Source of the DNA: Pseudoduganella aquatica
GTDB taxonomy: Bacteria; Pseudomonadota; Gammaproteobacteria; Burkholderiales; Burkholderiaceae_D
Assembly (NCBI RefSeq): GCF_009857595.1
Contig: NZ_WWCU01000002.1
Location: 186,001 to 250,000, forward strand
Direction of reading: 5' to 3'
Length of the DNA: 64,000 nucleotides
The position numbers were made by a program, and so were the translations under genes. Positions within the stretch are counted from its first letter, which is position 1, and each line of letters opens with the position of its first letter. Shown one piece after another: positions 8,671-17,464 of the stretch. The notes under the pieces are model-generated. The model saw only the letters and a list, made by a program, of their open reading frames with translations. It did not search any database and was not told where the DNA came from.

Positions 8671-10232
8671 TGGCGGCGACGGACGTTGCGCCGGTCCTGG
8701 AACTGACCGGCATACACAAGGAGTTCCCCGGCGTGAAGGCGCTCAGCGATGCGGGCCTGCGCCTGTATCCGGGCGAGGTGCACACCCTGATGGGCCAGAA
8801 TGGCGCGGGCAAGTCCACGCTGATCAAGGTGCTGACGGGCGTCTACACGCCGGAGCGCGGCACCATGCTGCTGGAAGGGAAGCCGATCCGGCCTTCGTCC
8901 ACGCTGGAGGCGCAGGAGCTGGGCATCAGCACGGTGTACCAGGAAGTGAACCTGTGCCCGAACCTGTCCGTGGCGGAGAATATTTTCATCGGCCGCTATC
9001 CGCGCAAGTGGGGACGCATCGACTGGAAGGGCATGCAGCGCGAAGCGGCGCGCATGCTGGCGCTGATGGATATCGATATCGACGTGGCCAAGCCGCTGTC
9101 CCACTATTCGCTGGCGGTCCAGCAGATGGTGGCGATTTCGCGCGCGCTGAACGTGAACGCGAAGGTGTTGATCCTCGACGAACCGACCTCCAGCCTGGAC
9201 GAGGCCGAGGTGCAGCTGCTGTTCACGGTGCTGCGCCGCCTGCGCGGCCAGGGCATTGCGATCCTGTTCGTGACGCACTTCCTGGACCAGACCTACGCCA
9301 TTTCGGACCGCATCACCGTCATGCGCAACGGCGAGCGGGAAGGGGAGTACCTGTGCAGCGAGCTGTCCCGCATTGCGCTGGTTAACAAGATGATAGGCGC
9401 GCCTGCCGATGAGCAGCGTGCCGCCGCCGTGGCGGAAGACGCCGCGTTGGCGCAAGGCGGCCAGGCGCAGGCAGGGCAAGCGGCAGCGCAGTCGCCGGAA
9501 CTCGTGCTTGAAGCGCGTGCCCTGGGCCGCCGTGGCGCGCTGCTGCCGACCGATATTTCCATCCGCAAGGGCGAGCTGCTCGGCCTGTGCGGTCTGCTGG
9601 GTTCCGGCCGCACCGAGCTGGCGCGCCTGCTGTTTGGCGCGGACAAGGCGGATAGCGGCGGCATCACGGCCGTGGACCGCGCCAGCGCCGCGCCGTTCGC
9701 CAATCCGCGCGACGCCATCGGCGCCGGCATCGGCTTCTGTTCGGAGGACCGCAAGCACGAAGGGGCGATCCTGTCGCTGTCGGTGCGCGAGAACCTGATC
9801 CTGGCCATGCAGGCGCAGGCCGGCATGCTGCGCGCGATTCCGCTGAAACGCCAGCAGGAACTGGCGAACAACTACGTGAAATGGCTGGGCATCAAAACCG
9901 CCAGCATAGAAACGCCTATCGGCTCGCTCTCGGGCGGCAACCAGCAGAAGGTGCTGCTGGCGCGCTGGCTGGCCACCGAGCCCAAGCTGATGATACTGGA
10001 CGAGCCCACGCGCGGCATCGACGTGCGCGCCAAGGAGGAGATCATGGATTACGTGTCCGCCTTGTGCCGCAAGGGCATGTCCATCCTGTTCATTTCGTCC
10101 GAACTGCCGGAAGTGCTGCGCGTGAGCGACCGCATGATCGTCATGCGCGACCGCAAAGCCTGCGGCGAGTACCAGCGCGGCGAGCTCGATGACACCACGG
10201 TGCTGCACGCCATCGCAGGGGAGGCGGCATGA
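8670..10232 (+). CDS. ytfR: Sugar ABC transporter ATP-binding protein
   Basis: 520 aa with two fused nucleotide-binding domains, the layout of RbsA/MglA/YtfR. Domain 1 has Walker A GQNGAGKST (about residue 45-53), and Walker B LILDEPTSSL. Domain 2 has the usual degenerate Walker A of this family (GLLGSGRTE), signature LSGGNQQK and Walker B MILDEPTRGID. ATG 8670 shares one base with the ytfQ stop. It energises import through YtfT and YjfF at the inner membrane. Expected length and order for the family; nothing broken. Confidence 0.92.
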   Translation: MAATDVAPVLELTGIHKEFPGVKALSDAGLRLYPGEVHTLMGQNGAGKSTLIKVLTGVYTPERGTMLLEGKPIRPSSTLEAQELGISTVYQEVNLCPNLSVAENIFIGRYPRKWGRIDWKGMQREAARMLALMDIDIDVAKPLSHYSLAVQQMVAISRALNVNAKVLILDEPTSSLDEAEVQLLFTVLRRLRGQGIAILFVTHFLDQTYAISDRITVMRNGEREGEYLCSELSRIALVNKMIGAPADEQRAAAVAEDAALAQGGQAQAGQAAAQSPELVLEARALGRRGALLPTDISIRKGELLGLCGLLGSGRTELARLLFGADKADSGGITAVDRASAAPFANPRDAIGAGIGFCSEDRKHEGAILSLSVRENLILAMQAQAGMLRAIPLKRQQELANNYVKWLGIKTASIETPIGSLSGGNQQKVLLARWLATEPKLMILDEPTRGIDVRAKEEIMDYVSALCRKGMSILFISSELPEVLRVSDRMIVMRDRKACGEYQRGELDDTTVLHAIAGEAA

Positions 10233-11311
10233 GCGCTCCCGACGTCACCGTTCCCCACGCCGCGTCCGCGCGCGGCGGCAACAACCCGGAAAGCTTTGCC
10301 ATGCTGTTGCAGCACCCTCTTATGAAGCCATTGGCCGCGCTGTTCGCGCTGCTGCTGGTGGACCTGATCTTCATCCCCGGTTTCTTCCACCTCGAATGGA
10401 AGGATGGCCATTTGTACGGCAGCGTGATCGACATCGTCAACCGCGCCGCCCCGCTGATGCTGGCGGCGCTGGGCATGACCCTGGTGATCGCCACGCGCGG
10501 CATCGACATTTCGGTGGGCGCCGTGGTGGCGCTGTCCGGCACCGTGGCCGCCATGCTGATCGGCGGCACCATGGTCATGCACAACGGCGTGCCGGTCTAC
10601 GAGGCCAACACGCCCATGCTGTGGGCGCTGTGCGCGGCCATGGGGGCGGCGCTGCTGTGCGGCGCGTGGAACGGCCTGCTGGTCTCCACGCTCGGCCTGC
10701 AGCCCATCGTGGCCACGCTGATACTGATGGTGGCCGGGCGCGGCCTGGCGCAGCTGCTGACGGACGGCCAGATCGTCACGGTCTACTACCAGCCCTTCTT
10801 TTTCCTCGGCAGCGGCTACCTGTTTGGCCTGCCGTTCTCGCTGTACGTGGTGGCGGCCGTGGTGCTGGCCGTGTCCCTGCTGATGCGCAAGACCGCGCTG
10901 GGCCTGTTCATCCAGGCCGTCGGCATCAACCCGGTGGCCGCGCGCCTGGCCGGGCTGAAGACCGCCGCGCTGATCTTCTTTGTCTACGTGTTCTGCTCGG
11001 CCTGCGCCGGCATGGCCGGGCTGATGATCAGCTCCAACATCAAATCGGCCGACGCCAACAACGCCGGCCTGCTGCTGGAGCTGGACGCCATCCTGGCCGT
11101 CACGCTGGGCGGCACCTCGCTCGCGGGCGGCAAGTTCAGCCTGGCGGGCAGCATGATAGGCGCGCTCATTATCCAGACGCTGACCTACACCATCTACTCG
11201 CTCGGCGTGCCGCCGGAAGTGAACATGGTGGTGAAGTCGGTGGTGGTGTTCCTGGTCTGCCTGTCGCAGTCGCCGGAATTCAAGCAGATCTGGAAAAGGA
11301 AAGCAGCATGA
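10229..11311 (+). CDS. ytfT: Sugar ABC transporter permease
   Basis: 360 aa, RbsC-like permease with about 8-10 hydrophobic segments. The family signatures are visible: GMTLVIATRGIDISVGAVVALSG after the second membrane segment, and a C-terminal block with GGTSLAGGKFS. It overlaps ytfR by ATGA and its stop overlaps the start of yjfF in the same way, so translation is coupled through the whole transporter. It forms the membrane channel together with YjfF. Confidence 0.9.
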   Translation: MSAPDVTVPHAASARGGNNPESFAMLLQHPLMKPLAALFALLLVDLIFIPGFFHLEWKDGHLYGSVIDIVNRAAPLMLAALGMTLVIATRGIDISVGAVVALSGTVAAMLIGGTMVMHNGVPVYEANTPMLWALCAAMGAALLCGAWNGLLVSTLGLQPIVATLILMVAGRGLAQLLTDGQIVTVYYQPFFFLGSGYLFGLPFSLYVVAAVVLAVSLLMRKTALGLFIQAVGINPVAARLAGLKTAALIFFVYVFCSACAGMAGLMISSNIKSADANNAGLLLELDAILAVTLGGTSLAGGKFSLAGSMIGALIIQTLTYTIYSLGVPPEVNMVVKSVVVFLVCLSQSPEFKQIWKRKAA

Positions 11312-12288
11312 TGGCCCAAGTGCGCGGCTTCGCGTCCGCCCCGTATTTCACGTCCCTGGTGACGGTGTTCCTGCTGCTGGCCATGCTGGCCGCCGGCGGC
11401 GCCGCCTATCCGGGCTTCCTGTCGCTGCAGGTGGTCTTCAACCTGCTGATCGATAACGCCTTCCTGCTGGTGATCGCCATCGGCATGAGTTTCGTCATCC
11501 TGTCCGGCGGCATCGACCTGTCGGTGGGCTCCGTGCTGGCGCTGGCCACCATGATCTCGGCCTGGCTGCTGCGCAGCGCGCACTGGCCGCCGGTGGCCGT
11601 CATTGCCTTCGTGCTGGTGCTGGGCGCGCTGTTCGGCGCGGCGCAGGGCGCGCTGATCCACTACTTCAAGCTGCAGGCCTTCATCGTCACGCTGGCCGGC
11701 ATGTTCCTGGCGCGCGGCCTGTGCTACCTGATCAGCATCGAGTCCATCACGATAGAAGACCCGCTGTTCGTCGCCATGTCGCAAACGCAGCTGGAACTCC
11801 TGGGCGGCTTCATCTCGCCGGGCGCGCTGATCGCGCTGGTGCTGCTCGGCCTTGCCATCTACGCGGCACACTACACGGCCTTTGGCCGCGCGGTGTACGC
11901 CATCGGCGGCAACGAGCAGTCGGCGCAGATGATGGGCCTGGCCGTGGGCCGCACCAAGGTGCTGATCTACGCGCTGAGCGGCCTGTGCGCGGCGCTGGCC
12001 GGCGTGCTGTTCTCGTTCTATATGCTGTCCGGCTACGGCCTGCATGCGCAGGGCACGGAGCTGGACGCCATCGCGGCGGTGGTCATTGGCGGCACGTTGC
12101 TCAGCGGCGGCTACGGCTATCTCGCCGGCGCGCTGTCCGGCGTGCTGATACTGGGCACCATCCAGACCCTGATCGCTTTCGACGGCACGCTCAGCTCCTG
12201 GTGGACCAAGATCGTGATCGGCGGCCTGCTGTTCGTGTTTTGCGTAGTACAGCGCCTGATGTCCATCGGCGCGAAGAATAACCAATAA
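11308..12288 (+). CDS. yjfF: Sugar ABC transporter permease, second subunit
   Basis: 326 aa. A longer open frame from 10189 exists, but everything before 11308 is out-of-frame ytfT sequence; ATG 11308 (MMAQVRGF) overlaps the ytfT stop as ATGA and starts a normal permease. It repeats the family motif as GMSFVILSGGIDLSVGSVLA and ends with GGTLLSGGYGYLAGAL. Paralogue of YtfT, expected partner in a heterodimeric permease. The next gene follows 11 bp later. Confidence 0.9.
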   Translation: MMAQVRGFASAPYFTSLVTVFLLLAMLAAGGAAYPGFLSLQVVFNLLIDNAFLLVIAIGMSFVILSGGIDLSVGSVLALATMISAWLLRSAHWPPVAVIAFVLVLGALFGAAQGALIHYFKLQAFIVTLAGMFLARGLCYLISIESITIEDPLFVAMSQTQLELLGGFISPGALIALVLLGLAIYAAHYTAFGRAVYAIGGNEQSAQMMGLAVGRTKVLIYALSGLCAALAGVLFSFYMLSGYGLHAQGTELDAIAAVVIGGTLLSGGYGYLAGALSGVLILGTIQTLIAFDGTLSSWWTKIVIGGLLFVFCVVQRLMSIGAKNNQ

Positions 12289-12299
12289 TCGGAGAACCC

Positions 12300-13259
12300 A
12301 TGTTCAAGAAGTCCCTGCTGGCCTGCGCCATTTCCATGGCGGCAGCCGCCGCCGCACACGCGGGCAATCCGCTGTTCAAGGATAAATTCACCGCCGACCC
12401 GGCCGCGCTGAGCGACAACGGCCGCGTCTACCTGTACGTGGGCCGCGACGAGGCCGAGGAAAACGGCAAGGACTACCTGATGAAGGAGTGGCTGGTCTAT
12501 TCCAGCTGCGACATGAAGAACTGGAAGGCGCACGGCTCGCCGCTGAACGTGCAGACCTTCGCCTGGGCCAAGAAAGACGCCTGGGCCGCCGACATCACCA
12601 AGCGCGACGGCAAGTACTATTTCTACTCTACCGTGGCGCACGCCACCATACCGGGCAAGGCCATCGGCGTGGCCGTGTCGGACAGCCCGGCCGGCCCGTT
12701 CAAGGACGCGCGCGGCAGCGCCATCATCACCAACGACATGACCAGGGAAACGGACATCGGCTGGGACGATATCGACCCGGCCGTCTTTATCGACGACGAT
12801 GGCCAGGCCTATCTGTACTGGGGCAACCAGGTGATGAAGTACGTGAAGCTGAAGCGCAACATGATAGAAGCCGACGGCCCTATCCACACCGTGGCCGTGC
12901 CGCACTTCACCGAAGCGACCTATCTGCACAAGCACAAGGGCACCTACTACCTGTCCTGGTCGCGCGAATTCCCGGAGGAGACCGCGTACTCCACCGGCCC
13001 GAGCGCCACCGGCCCGTGGACTTACCGCGGCGTGATCATGAAAAAGAACGCGGTGGTGAAGACCATCCACCACGCCATCATTGAGCACAACGGCAAGTCC
13101 TACATCTTCTACCACAACGACAAGCTGCCCACCGGCGGCGAGTTCCGCCGCTCGGCGGCCGTGGAGGAGCTGCACTACAACCCGGACGGCACCATCCGTT
13201 TCATTCCGCAGACCGACGAAGGCCCGGCCGCCAATCCGAGCCCCGGCTGCCAGGGCTGA
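12300..13259 (+). CDS. Secreted glycoside hydrolase family 43 enzyme
   Basis: 319 aa. Signal peptide of about 21 residues (FKKSLLACAISMAAAAAAHA). The five-bladed propeller GH43 triad can be placed: base Asp33 (TADPAAL), pKa modulator Asp159 (DIDPAVFI) and acid Glu205 (FTEATYL). Family members are alpha-L-arabinofuranosidases, beta-xylosidases and exo-galactanases acting on plant hemicellulose or pectin side chains. ATG 12300 follows a GGAGA ribosome site, 11 bp after yjfF, so it is almost certainly in the same operon and would release furanosyl or related sugars in the periplasm for the importer. The exact bond cut cannot be read from the sequence. Confidence 0.85.
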   Translation: MFKKSLLACAISMAAAAAAHAGNPLFKDKFTADPAALSDNGRVYLYVGRDEAEENGKDYLMKEWLVYSSCDMKNWKAHGSPLNVQTFAWAKKDAWAADITKRDGKYYFYSTVAHATIPGKAIGVAVSDSPAGPFKDARGSAIITNDMTRETDIGWDDIDPAVFIDDDGQAYLYWGNQVMKYVKLKRNMIEADGPIHTVAVPHFTEATYLHKHKGTYYLSWSREFPEETAYSTGPSATGPWTYRGVIMKKNAVVKTIHHAIIEHNGKSYIFYHNDKLPTGGEFRRSAAVEELHYNPDGTIRFIPQTDEGPAANPSPGCQG

Positions 13260-13282
13260 TATCGAGGTGATATGATTTGCGG

Positions 13283-14227
13283 ATGGATACCCTCAACCCG
13301 AACTGGTTTTTACGCGCCCGCCTCAAGACCCGCCAGCTGCTGCTGCTGATAGCGCTGGACGAACACCGCAACATCCACCGCGCAGCCGAAGCGCTGCACA
13401 TGACGCAGCCCGCCGCGTCCAAGCAGATCAAGGATCTGGAGGAGATGCTGGACGTGCGGCTGTTCGAGCGCCTGCCGCGCGGCATGGAGCCCACCATCTA
13501 CGGCGAAACCATGATACGCCACGCGCGCATGGCGCTCACCAGCCTGTCGCTGGCGCATGACGATGTAGTGGCGCTCAAGGCCGGCCTTGCGGGGCAGGTG
13601 GAGGTGGGCGTCATCATGACGCCGGCCATGTCCATGCTGCCCAAGGCCATTGCGCGCGTCAAGGAGCAGGCGCCGCTGCTGCGCATCGGCGTCAAGCTCG
13701 AGCCGAGCAATGTGCTGGTGGAGATGCTACAGCGCGGCAACCTGGACTTCATGATAGGCCGCATCCTGGAGAAGGACGGCAGTTCAGGCCTGATCTACGA
13801 GGAGCTGACCGAGGAGCCGGCGTGCGCCGTGTGCCGCCCCGGCCATCCGCTGATGGCGGTGGAAAACCTGCAGCTGTCCGATATCGCCGGCCATCCGTGG
13901 ATATTGCCTCCGCCCGGCAGCATCCTGCGCCACCGCTGCGACATGATGTTCCGCCGCGCCAGCCTGGAGCCGCCGACCAATGTGGTGGACACCACCGCCA
14001 TGCTGCTGGTGGCGCCGCTGCTGCAGCAGACCGACTTCCTGCACGTGATGCCGCTGGAAGTGGCGCGCTACTACGCCGACCTGAATATCCTCAGCATCCT
14101 GCCGATAGACTTGCCGTGTAAAATGGACGCGTTCGGCATTATCCGCCAGCAGGACCACCTGCTATCGCCCGGCGCCGATTTGCTGCTGCGCGCCGTCCGT
14201 ACCGCTGCCAAGGAAATCCCCGCATGA
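13283..14227 (+). CDS. LysR-family transcriptional regulator (GbpR-like)
   Basis: 314 aa from ATG 13283; a TTG at 13277 would add two residues and is better spaced from GAGGTGA, so the start is not settled. The N-terminal helix-turn-helix is clear (NIHRAAEALHMTQPAASKQI). The rest is a LysR effector-binding domain with VGVIMTPAMSM and a PPPGSILRH segment. It resembles GbpR, which controls galactose/arabinose-binding-protein transport genes. It lies 23 bp after the GH43 gene on the same strand, suggesting it is the local regulator of the transporter and glycosidase. Overlaps the next gene by ATGA. Confidence 0.85.
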   Translation: MDTLNPNWFLRARLKTRQLLLLIALDEHRNIHRAAEALHMTQPAASKQIKDLEEMLDVRLFERLPRGMEPTIYGETMIRHARMALTSLSLAHDDVVALKAGLAGQVEVGVIMTPAMSMLPKAIARVKEQAPLLRIGVKLEPSNVLVEMLQRGNLDFMIGRILEKDGSSGLIYEELTEEPACAVCRPGHPLMAVENLQLSDIAGHPWILPPPGSILRHRCDMMFRRASLEPPTNVVDTTAMLLVAPLLQQTDFLHVMPLEVARYYADLNILSILPIDLPCKMDAFGIIRQQDHLLSPGADLLLRAVRTAAKEIPA

Positions 14228-15567
14228 GTATTGTGTTTTCCAGTCTTAACCATTCGCTGCGCGTGCCGCTTGCGGCCGAGATCCACTCGCGGCCCTTCCT
14301 GAAACTGGAAGCGCCGGAACTGATATCGCACTTTGCCGTCTACCGCGCCGCCGACAACGGCAGCGGCGCACCGGTGGGCCACAGCCACCACGCCACGCTG
14401 GGCGCGCTGTGCAAGCACTTCGGCGTTTCGTCCCCCGCCGGCGACGCCAAATACTTCTTCCACGACTTCGGCCGCTTCCGTCTGAAGTGGGAATGCCATA
14501 CCGAGTTTTCCACCTACACCTTCGCCGGCCGCCCGGCCCAGGACGTGGCGGGCGAGCAGGCCTTCGAGCAGATGCCCGTCACGCACCTGCCGCAGGAATG
14601 GCTGCTGTCCCTGCAAGGCCGCCTGATGGTGGCCGCCCACGTGGTGCTGGAACGCGGCGAGCGCCTGAGCGACGCGCAGGACACGCTGCTGCGCATCTTC
14701 GAGGGCAACACGCTGGCGGGCAGCCAGGTGATGCAGGGCGGCGAGCTGTACACCGACTTTGCCATCCAGTCCGACGGTTTCAGCCGCTTCATCATCCGCG
14801 ACGTGGGCATGCGCGCGCAGCAGGCCGGCCGCCTGGTGCAGCGCGTGCTCGAGATTGAAACCTACCGCATGATGGCGCTGCTGGGCCTGCCGCAGGCGCA
14901 GCAGGCCGCGCCCGCGCTCAACGCGATTGAATCGGAGCTGGTGAAGCTGGCCGGCGCCATGGTGCAGACCGACGCCGCGCAAGCCGACGGCGGCAGCGTG
15001 GACGGCGCCACGGAACAGGCGCTGCTGGGCGAGATCACGCGCCTGGCCGCGCGCATCGAAAAGCTCTCGCTGGAGAACAGCTACCGCTTCTCGGCCTCGA
15101 AAGCGTATTTCAGGCTGGTGAACGCGCGCATTGAAGAACTGCGCGAGGCGCGCATCGAAGGCATCCCCACCGTGGGCGAATTCATGGACCGCCGCCTGGC
15201 GCCGGCCATGAACACCTGCGAGGCGCTGTCGGCGCGGCAGGAAGCGCTGGCGCGGCGGGTGGCCAACACCAATGACCTGCTGCGCACGCGCGTGGGCATC
15301 ATCCAGGAACAGCAGAACCGCAAGATCCTGCAGTCCATGAACGCGCGCGCGGCGCAGCAGCTGCGCTTGCAGCAGGCGGTTGAAGGCCTGTCGGTGGCGG
15401 CGATCTCGTACTACGTGGTCGGGCTGGTGGGCTATTCCACCAAGGCCGCCAAGGTACTGGGCCTGGTGGGCAATCCGGAAGTGGTGATAGGCGTGATGGT
15501 GCCGGTGGTGGTGGCCGGCGTGTGGCTGGCGCTGCGAAATATGCACAAGAAGCTGCATACGGCATAA
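14224..15567 (+). CDS. DUF3422 family membrane-anchored protein
   Basis: 447 aa. Opening LNHSLRVPLAAEIHSRPF and the central GHSHHATLGALCKHFG and FFHDFGRFRLKWECHTEFSTY are typical of DUF3422. Two hydrophobic segments near the C-terminus (about residues 393-411 and 418-438) should anchor it in the inner membrane with a large cytoplasmic N-terminal part that includes a coiled-coil stretch (about 250-380). The function of the family is unknown. Its start overlaps the LysR stop (ATGA), an odd pairing for a sugar regulator. Confidence 0.85.
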   Translation: MSIVFSSLNHSLRVPLAAEIHSRPFLKLEAPELISHFAVYRAADNGSGAPVGHSHHATLGALCKHFGVSSPAGDAKYFFHDFGRFRLKWECHTEFSTYTFAGRPAQDVAGEQAFEQMPVTHLPQEWLLSLQGRLMVAAHVVLERGERLSDAQDTLLRIFEGNTLAGSQVMQGGELYTDFAIQSDGFSRFIIRDVGMRAQQAGRLVQRVLEIETYRMMALLGLPQAQQAAPALNAIESELVKLAGAMVQTDAAQADGGSVDGATEQALLGEITRLAARIEKLSLENSYRFSASKAYFRLVNARIEELREARIEGIPTVGEFMDRRLAPAMNTCEALSARQEALARRVANTNDLLRTRVGIIQEQQNRKILQSMNARAAQQLRLQQAVEGLSVAAISYYVVGLVGYSTKAAKVLGLVGNPEVVIGVMVPVVVAGVWLALRNMHKKLHTA

Positions 15568-15586
15568 TGGCGGGCTTTCCCGCCAT
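15567..15586 (+). terminator. Hairpin after the DUF3422 gene
   Basis: Perfect 8-bp stem (ATGGCGGG / CCCGCCAT) with a 4-base loop starting on the last base of the stop codon. No T-run follows, so it may be a weak terminator or an RNA-stabilising hairpin. Confidence 0.35.
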
Positions 15587-15598
15587 GATTCCGCATAC

Positions 15599-16747
15599 AT
15601 GAAACGATACCTGGCCGCCGCGTGGTGCGCGGCAAGCTTGCTGTCCGTCCCACTCGCCGCCGGCGCGGCCGAACGCACCGTGTCCAGCCTGCGCCTGATC
15701 GGCGAGCAGCGCATCCCGCACAGGCTGGACTTCCAGGGCACCGTCGTGGGCGGCTTGTCCGGCGTGGATTACGACCCGGCCAGCGGTGCCTGGCTGCTGG
15801 CCAGCGACGACCGCAGCGCCCTGAGCCCGGCCCGTTTCTACAGCGCCCGCCTGGACTACGACGGCGCCGCCTTCCGCAGCGTCACGCTCACCGGCGTGGC
15901 CACCTTCAAGCAGGCGGACGGCAGCAACTACCCCAGCGTGAAGCAGTACGACGTGAACAAGACCGGCGACGTGCCGGACATCGAAGCGCTGCGCATCGAT
16001 CCGCTGGACGGCACCGTGTGGTACACCAGCGAAGGGGACCGCAAGCGCGGCTTCGATCCCTTCGTGCGCCATATGCGGCGCGACGGCGCCTACCTCGGCG
16101 CCGTGCAGCTGCCGGAGATGTTCCGCGTGTCCAGGGAAGAGAAGGGCTCGCGCGACAACCTGTCCTTTGAAGGCCTGAGCTTTGCGCCGGACGGGCGTTC
16201 GATGTGGGTGGCCATGGAGTCGCCGCTCTACCAGGACGGCCCGCTGCCCACGCCGGCCGGCGGCGCCTTTGTGCGCATCTCGCGCATGGACCGCGACGGC
16301 CGCATGCTGGAGCAGTACGCCTATCCGGTGGACGCCATCCCGGCGGCGCCCGGTCCCGGCAAGGTCGCGGACAACGGCGTTTCCGAAATCGTGGCCGTGA
16401 ACCAGCGCTCGCTGCTGGTGCTGGAGCGCTCCGCCGTGCAGGACGCCGCCGGCGCCTACAAGAACTATATCCGCCTGTACGAAATGGAAGCCGGCGGCGG
16501 CGCCAGCGACGTGCGCGGCGTGGAGGCGCTGGCCGGAGGCGGCTTCCGTCCCGCCGCCAAGCGCCTGGTGCTGGACCTGAACACCCTCGGCATCCGGCTC
16601 GACAACCTGGAAGCCATGAGCTTCGGCCCCAAGCTCGCCAATGGCCATGACAGCCTGCTCATCGTCTCCGACGACAACTTCGGCAAGGACCAGGTCACGC
16701 AATTCCTGCTGTTCGAGGTTATTCCAAAAAGTGGAATGCTGAATTAA
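15599..16747 (+). CDS. Exported esterase-like protein of the phytase-like family
   Basis: 382 aa with a signal peptide (MKRYLAAAWCAASLLSVPLAAGAA, cut near residue 24). The body matches the phytase-like / esterase-like family: GGLSGVDYDPASGAWLLASDDRS near the start, DIEALRIDPLDGTVWYTSEGD in the middle, a NLSFEGLSFAPDGRSMWVAME block and a final LDNLEAMSFGPKL. Each looks like a blade of a beta-propeller. True phytase activity is rarely shown for this family; phosphoester hydrolysis is only a guess. Probably periplasmic. Confidence 0.75.
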   Translation: MKRYLAAAWCAASLLSVPLAAGAAERTVSSLRLIGEQRIPHRLDFQGTVVGGLSGVDYDPASGAWLLASDDRSALSPARFYSARLDYDGAAFRSVTLTGVATFKQADGSNYPSVKQYDVNKTGDVPDIEALRIDPLDGTVWYTSEGDRKRGFDPFVRHMRRDGAYLGAVQLPEMFRVSREEKGSRDNLSFEGLSFAPDGRSMWVAMESPLYQDGPLPTPAGGAFVRISRMDRDGRMLEQYAYPVDAIPAAPGPGKVADNGVSEIVAVNQRSLLVLERSAVQDAAGAYKNYIRLYEMEAGGGASDVRGVEALAGGGFRPAAKRLVLDLNTLGIRLDNLEAMSFGPKLANGHDSLLIVSDDNFGKDQVTQFLLFEVIPKSGMLN

Positions 16748-16766
16748 TTTTTGTGGCTGTTCTCTT

Positions 16767-16786
16767 TGTGGGTGAAATAATCCACA
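16767..16786. promoter_or_regulatory. Small palindrome upstream of the GST gene
   Basis: TGTGG and CCACA arms separated by ten AT-rich bases, about 45 bp before the GST start in the 16748-16831 gap. It could be an operator; there is no independent support. Confidence 0.2.
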
Positions 16787-16831
16787 CTGCGGTATCGAAT
16801 CTCGATCAACCGATTACAAGAGGAAGCCACC

Positions 16832-17449
16832 ATGAAACTGTATTCCCACCCGCTGTCCGGCCATGTGCACCGCGCCCGTCTGTTCCTGTCCCTGCTGGGA
16901 CTGGAGCACGAGGTGGTCGATGTCGACCTGCTCAAAGGCGAACATAAAACGCCGGAGTTCCTGGCCCTGAACAGTTTCGGCCAGCTGCCGGTGCTGGACG
17001 ACGGCGGCGTGGTGGTCAGCGATTCGAACGCCATCCTGGTCTACCTGGCCAAGCGCGAAGGCCGCACCGACTGGCTGCCGGAAGACGCCCGCTCGGCGGC
17101 GGCGGTGCAGCGCTGGCTGTCGGTGGCGGCCGGCGAAGTGGCTTACGGCCCGGCTGCGGCGCGCATCGCGGCGCTGTTCAAGCGCACCGGCGACACGGCA
17201 GAGATGGTGGCGCGTGCCCACCGCATCCTGGGCCTGATGGACGCGCAGCTCACTGGCCGGAACTGGATCGCCACCACGGCCGCCGCACCCACCATTGCGG
17301 ACGTGGCGCTGTACGCCTATATTGCCCGCGCCCCGGAAGGCAGCGTGGACCTGTCGGGCTATGCCAGCGTGAACGCCTGGCTGCGCCGCGTGGAAGCGCT
17401 GCCCGGCTTCGTGCCCATGGTTTCAAGCCCTGTCGGCCTGGCTGCTTAA
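16832..17449 (+). CDS. Glutathione S-transferase family protein
   Basis: 205 aa, the usual GST length. The N-terminal thioredoxin fold has [20 protein letters not shown], a cis-Pro at QLPVLDD and the glutathione-binding [13 protein letters not shown] (SNA replaces the more common ESxAI). The C-terminal helical domain contains the conserved [12 protein letters not shown]-capping motif. Soluble, cytoplasmic. AGAGGAAG lies before the ATG. It is followed 15 bp later by a flavin-nucleotide-binding protein, probably co-transcribed, a pairing that suggests detoxification or redox metabolism. Confidence 0.88.
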   Translation: MKLYSHPLSGHVHRARLFLSLLGLEHEVVDVDLLKGEHKTPEFLALNSFGQLPVLDDGGVVVSDSNAILVYLAKREGRTDWLPEDARSAAAVQRWLSVAAGEVAYGPAAARIAALFKRTGDTAEMVARAHRILGLMDAQLTGRNWIATTAAAPTIADVALYAYIARAPEGSVDLSGYASVNAWLRRVEALPGFVPMVSSPVGLAA

Positions 17450-17464
17450 GGTAAGGAGAACATC

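Noticed and set aside
10189-12288. 699-codon open frame on the plus strand covering ytfT and yjfF
   Set aside because: Only 11308-12288 is coding; before that it is the shifted frame of ytfT, with Arg/Gly/His-rich shadow composition.
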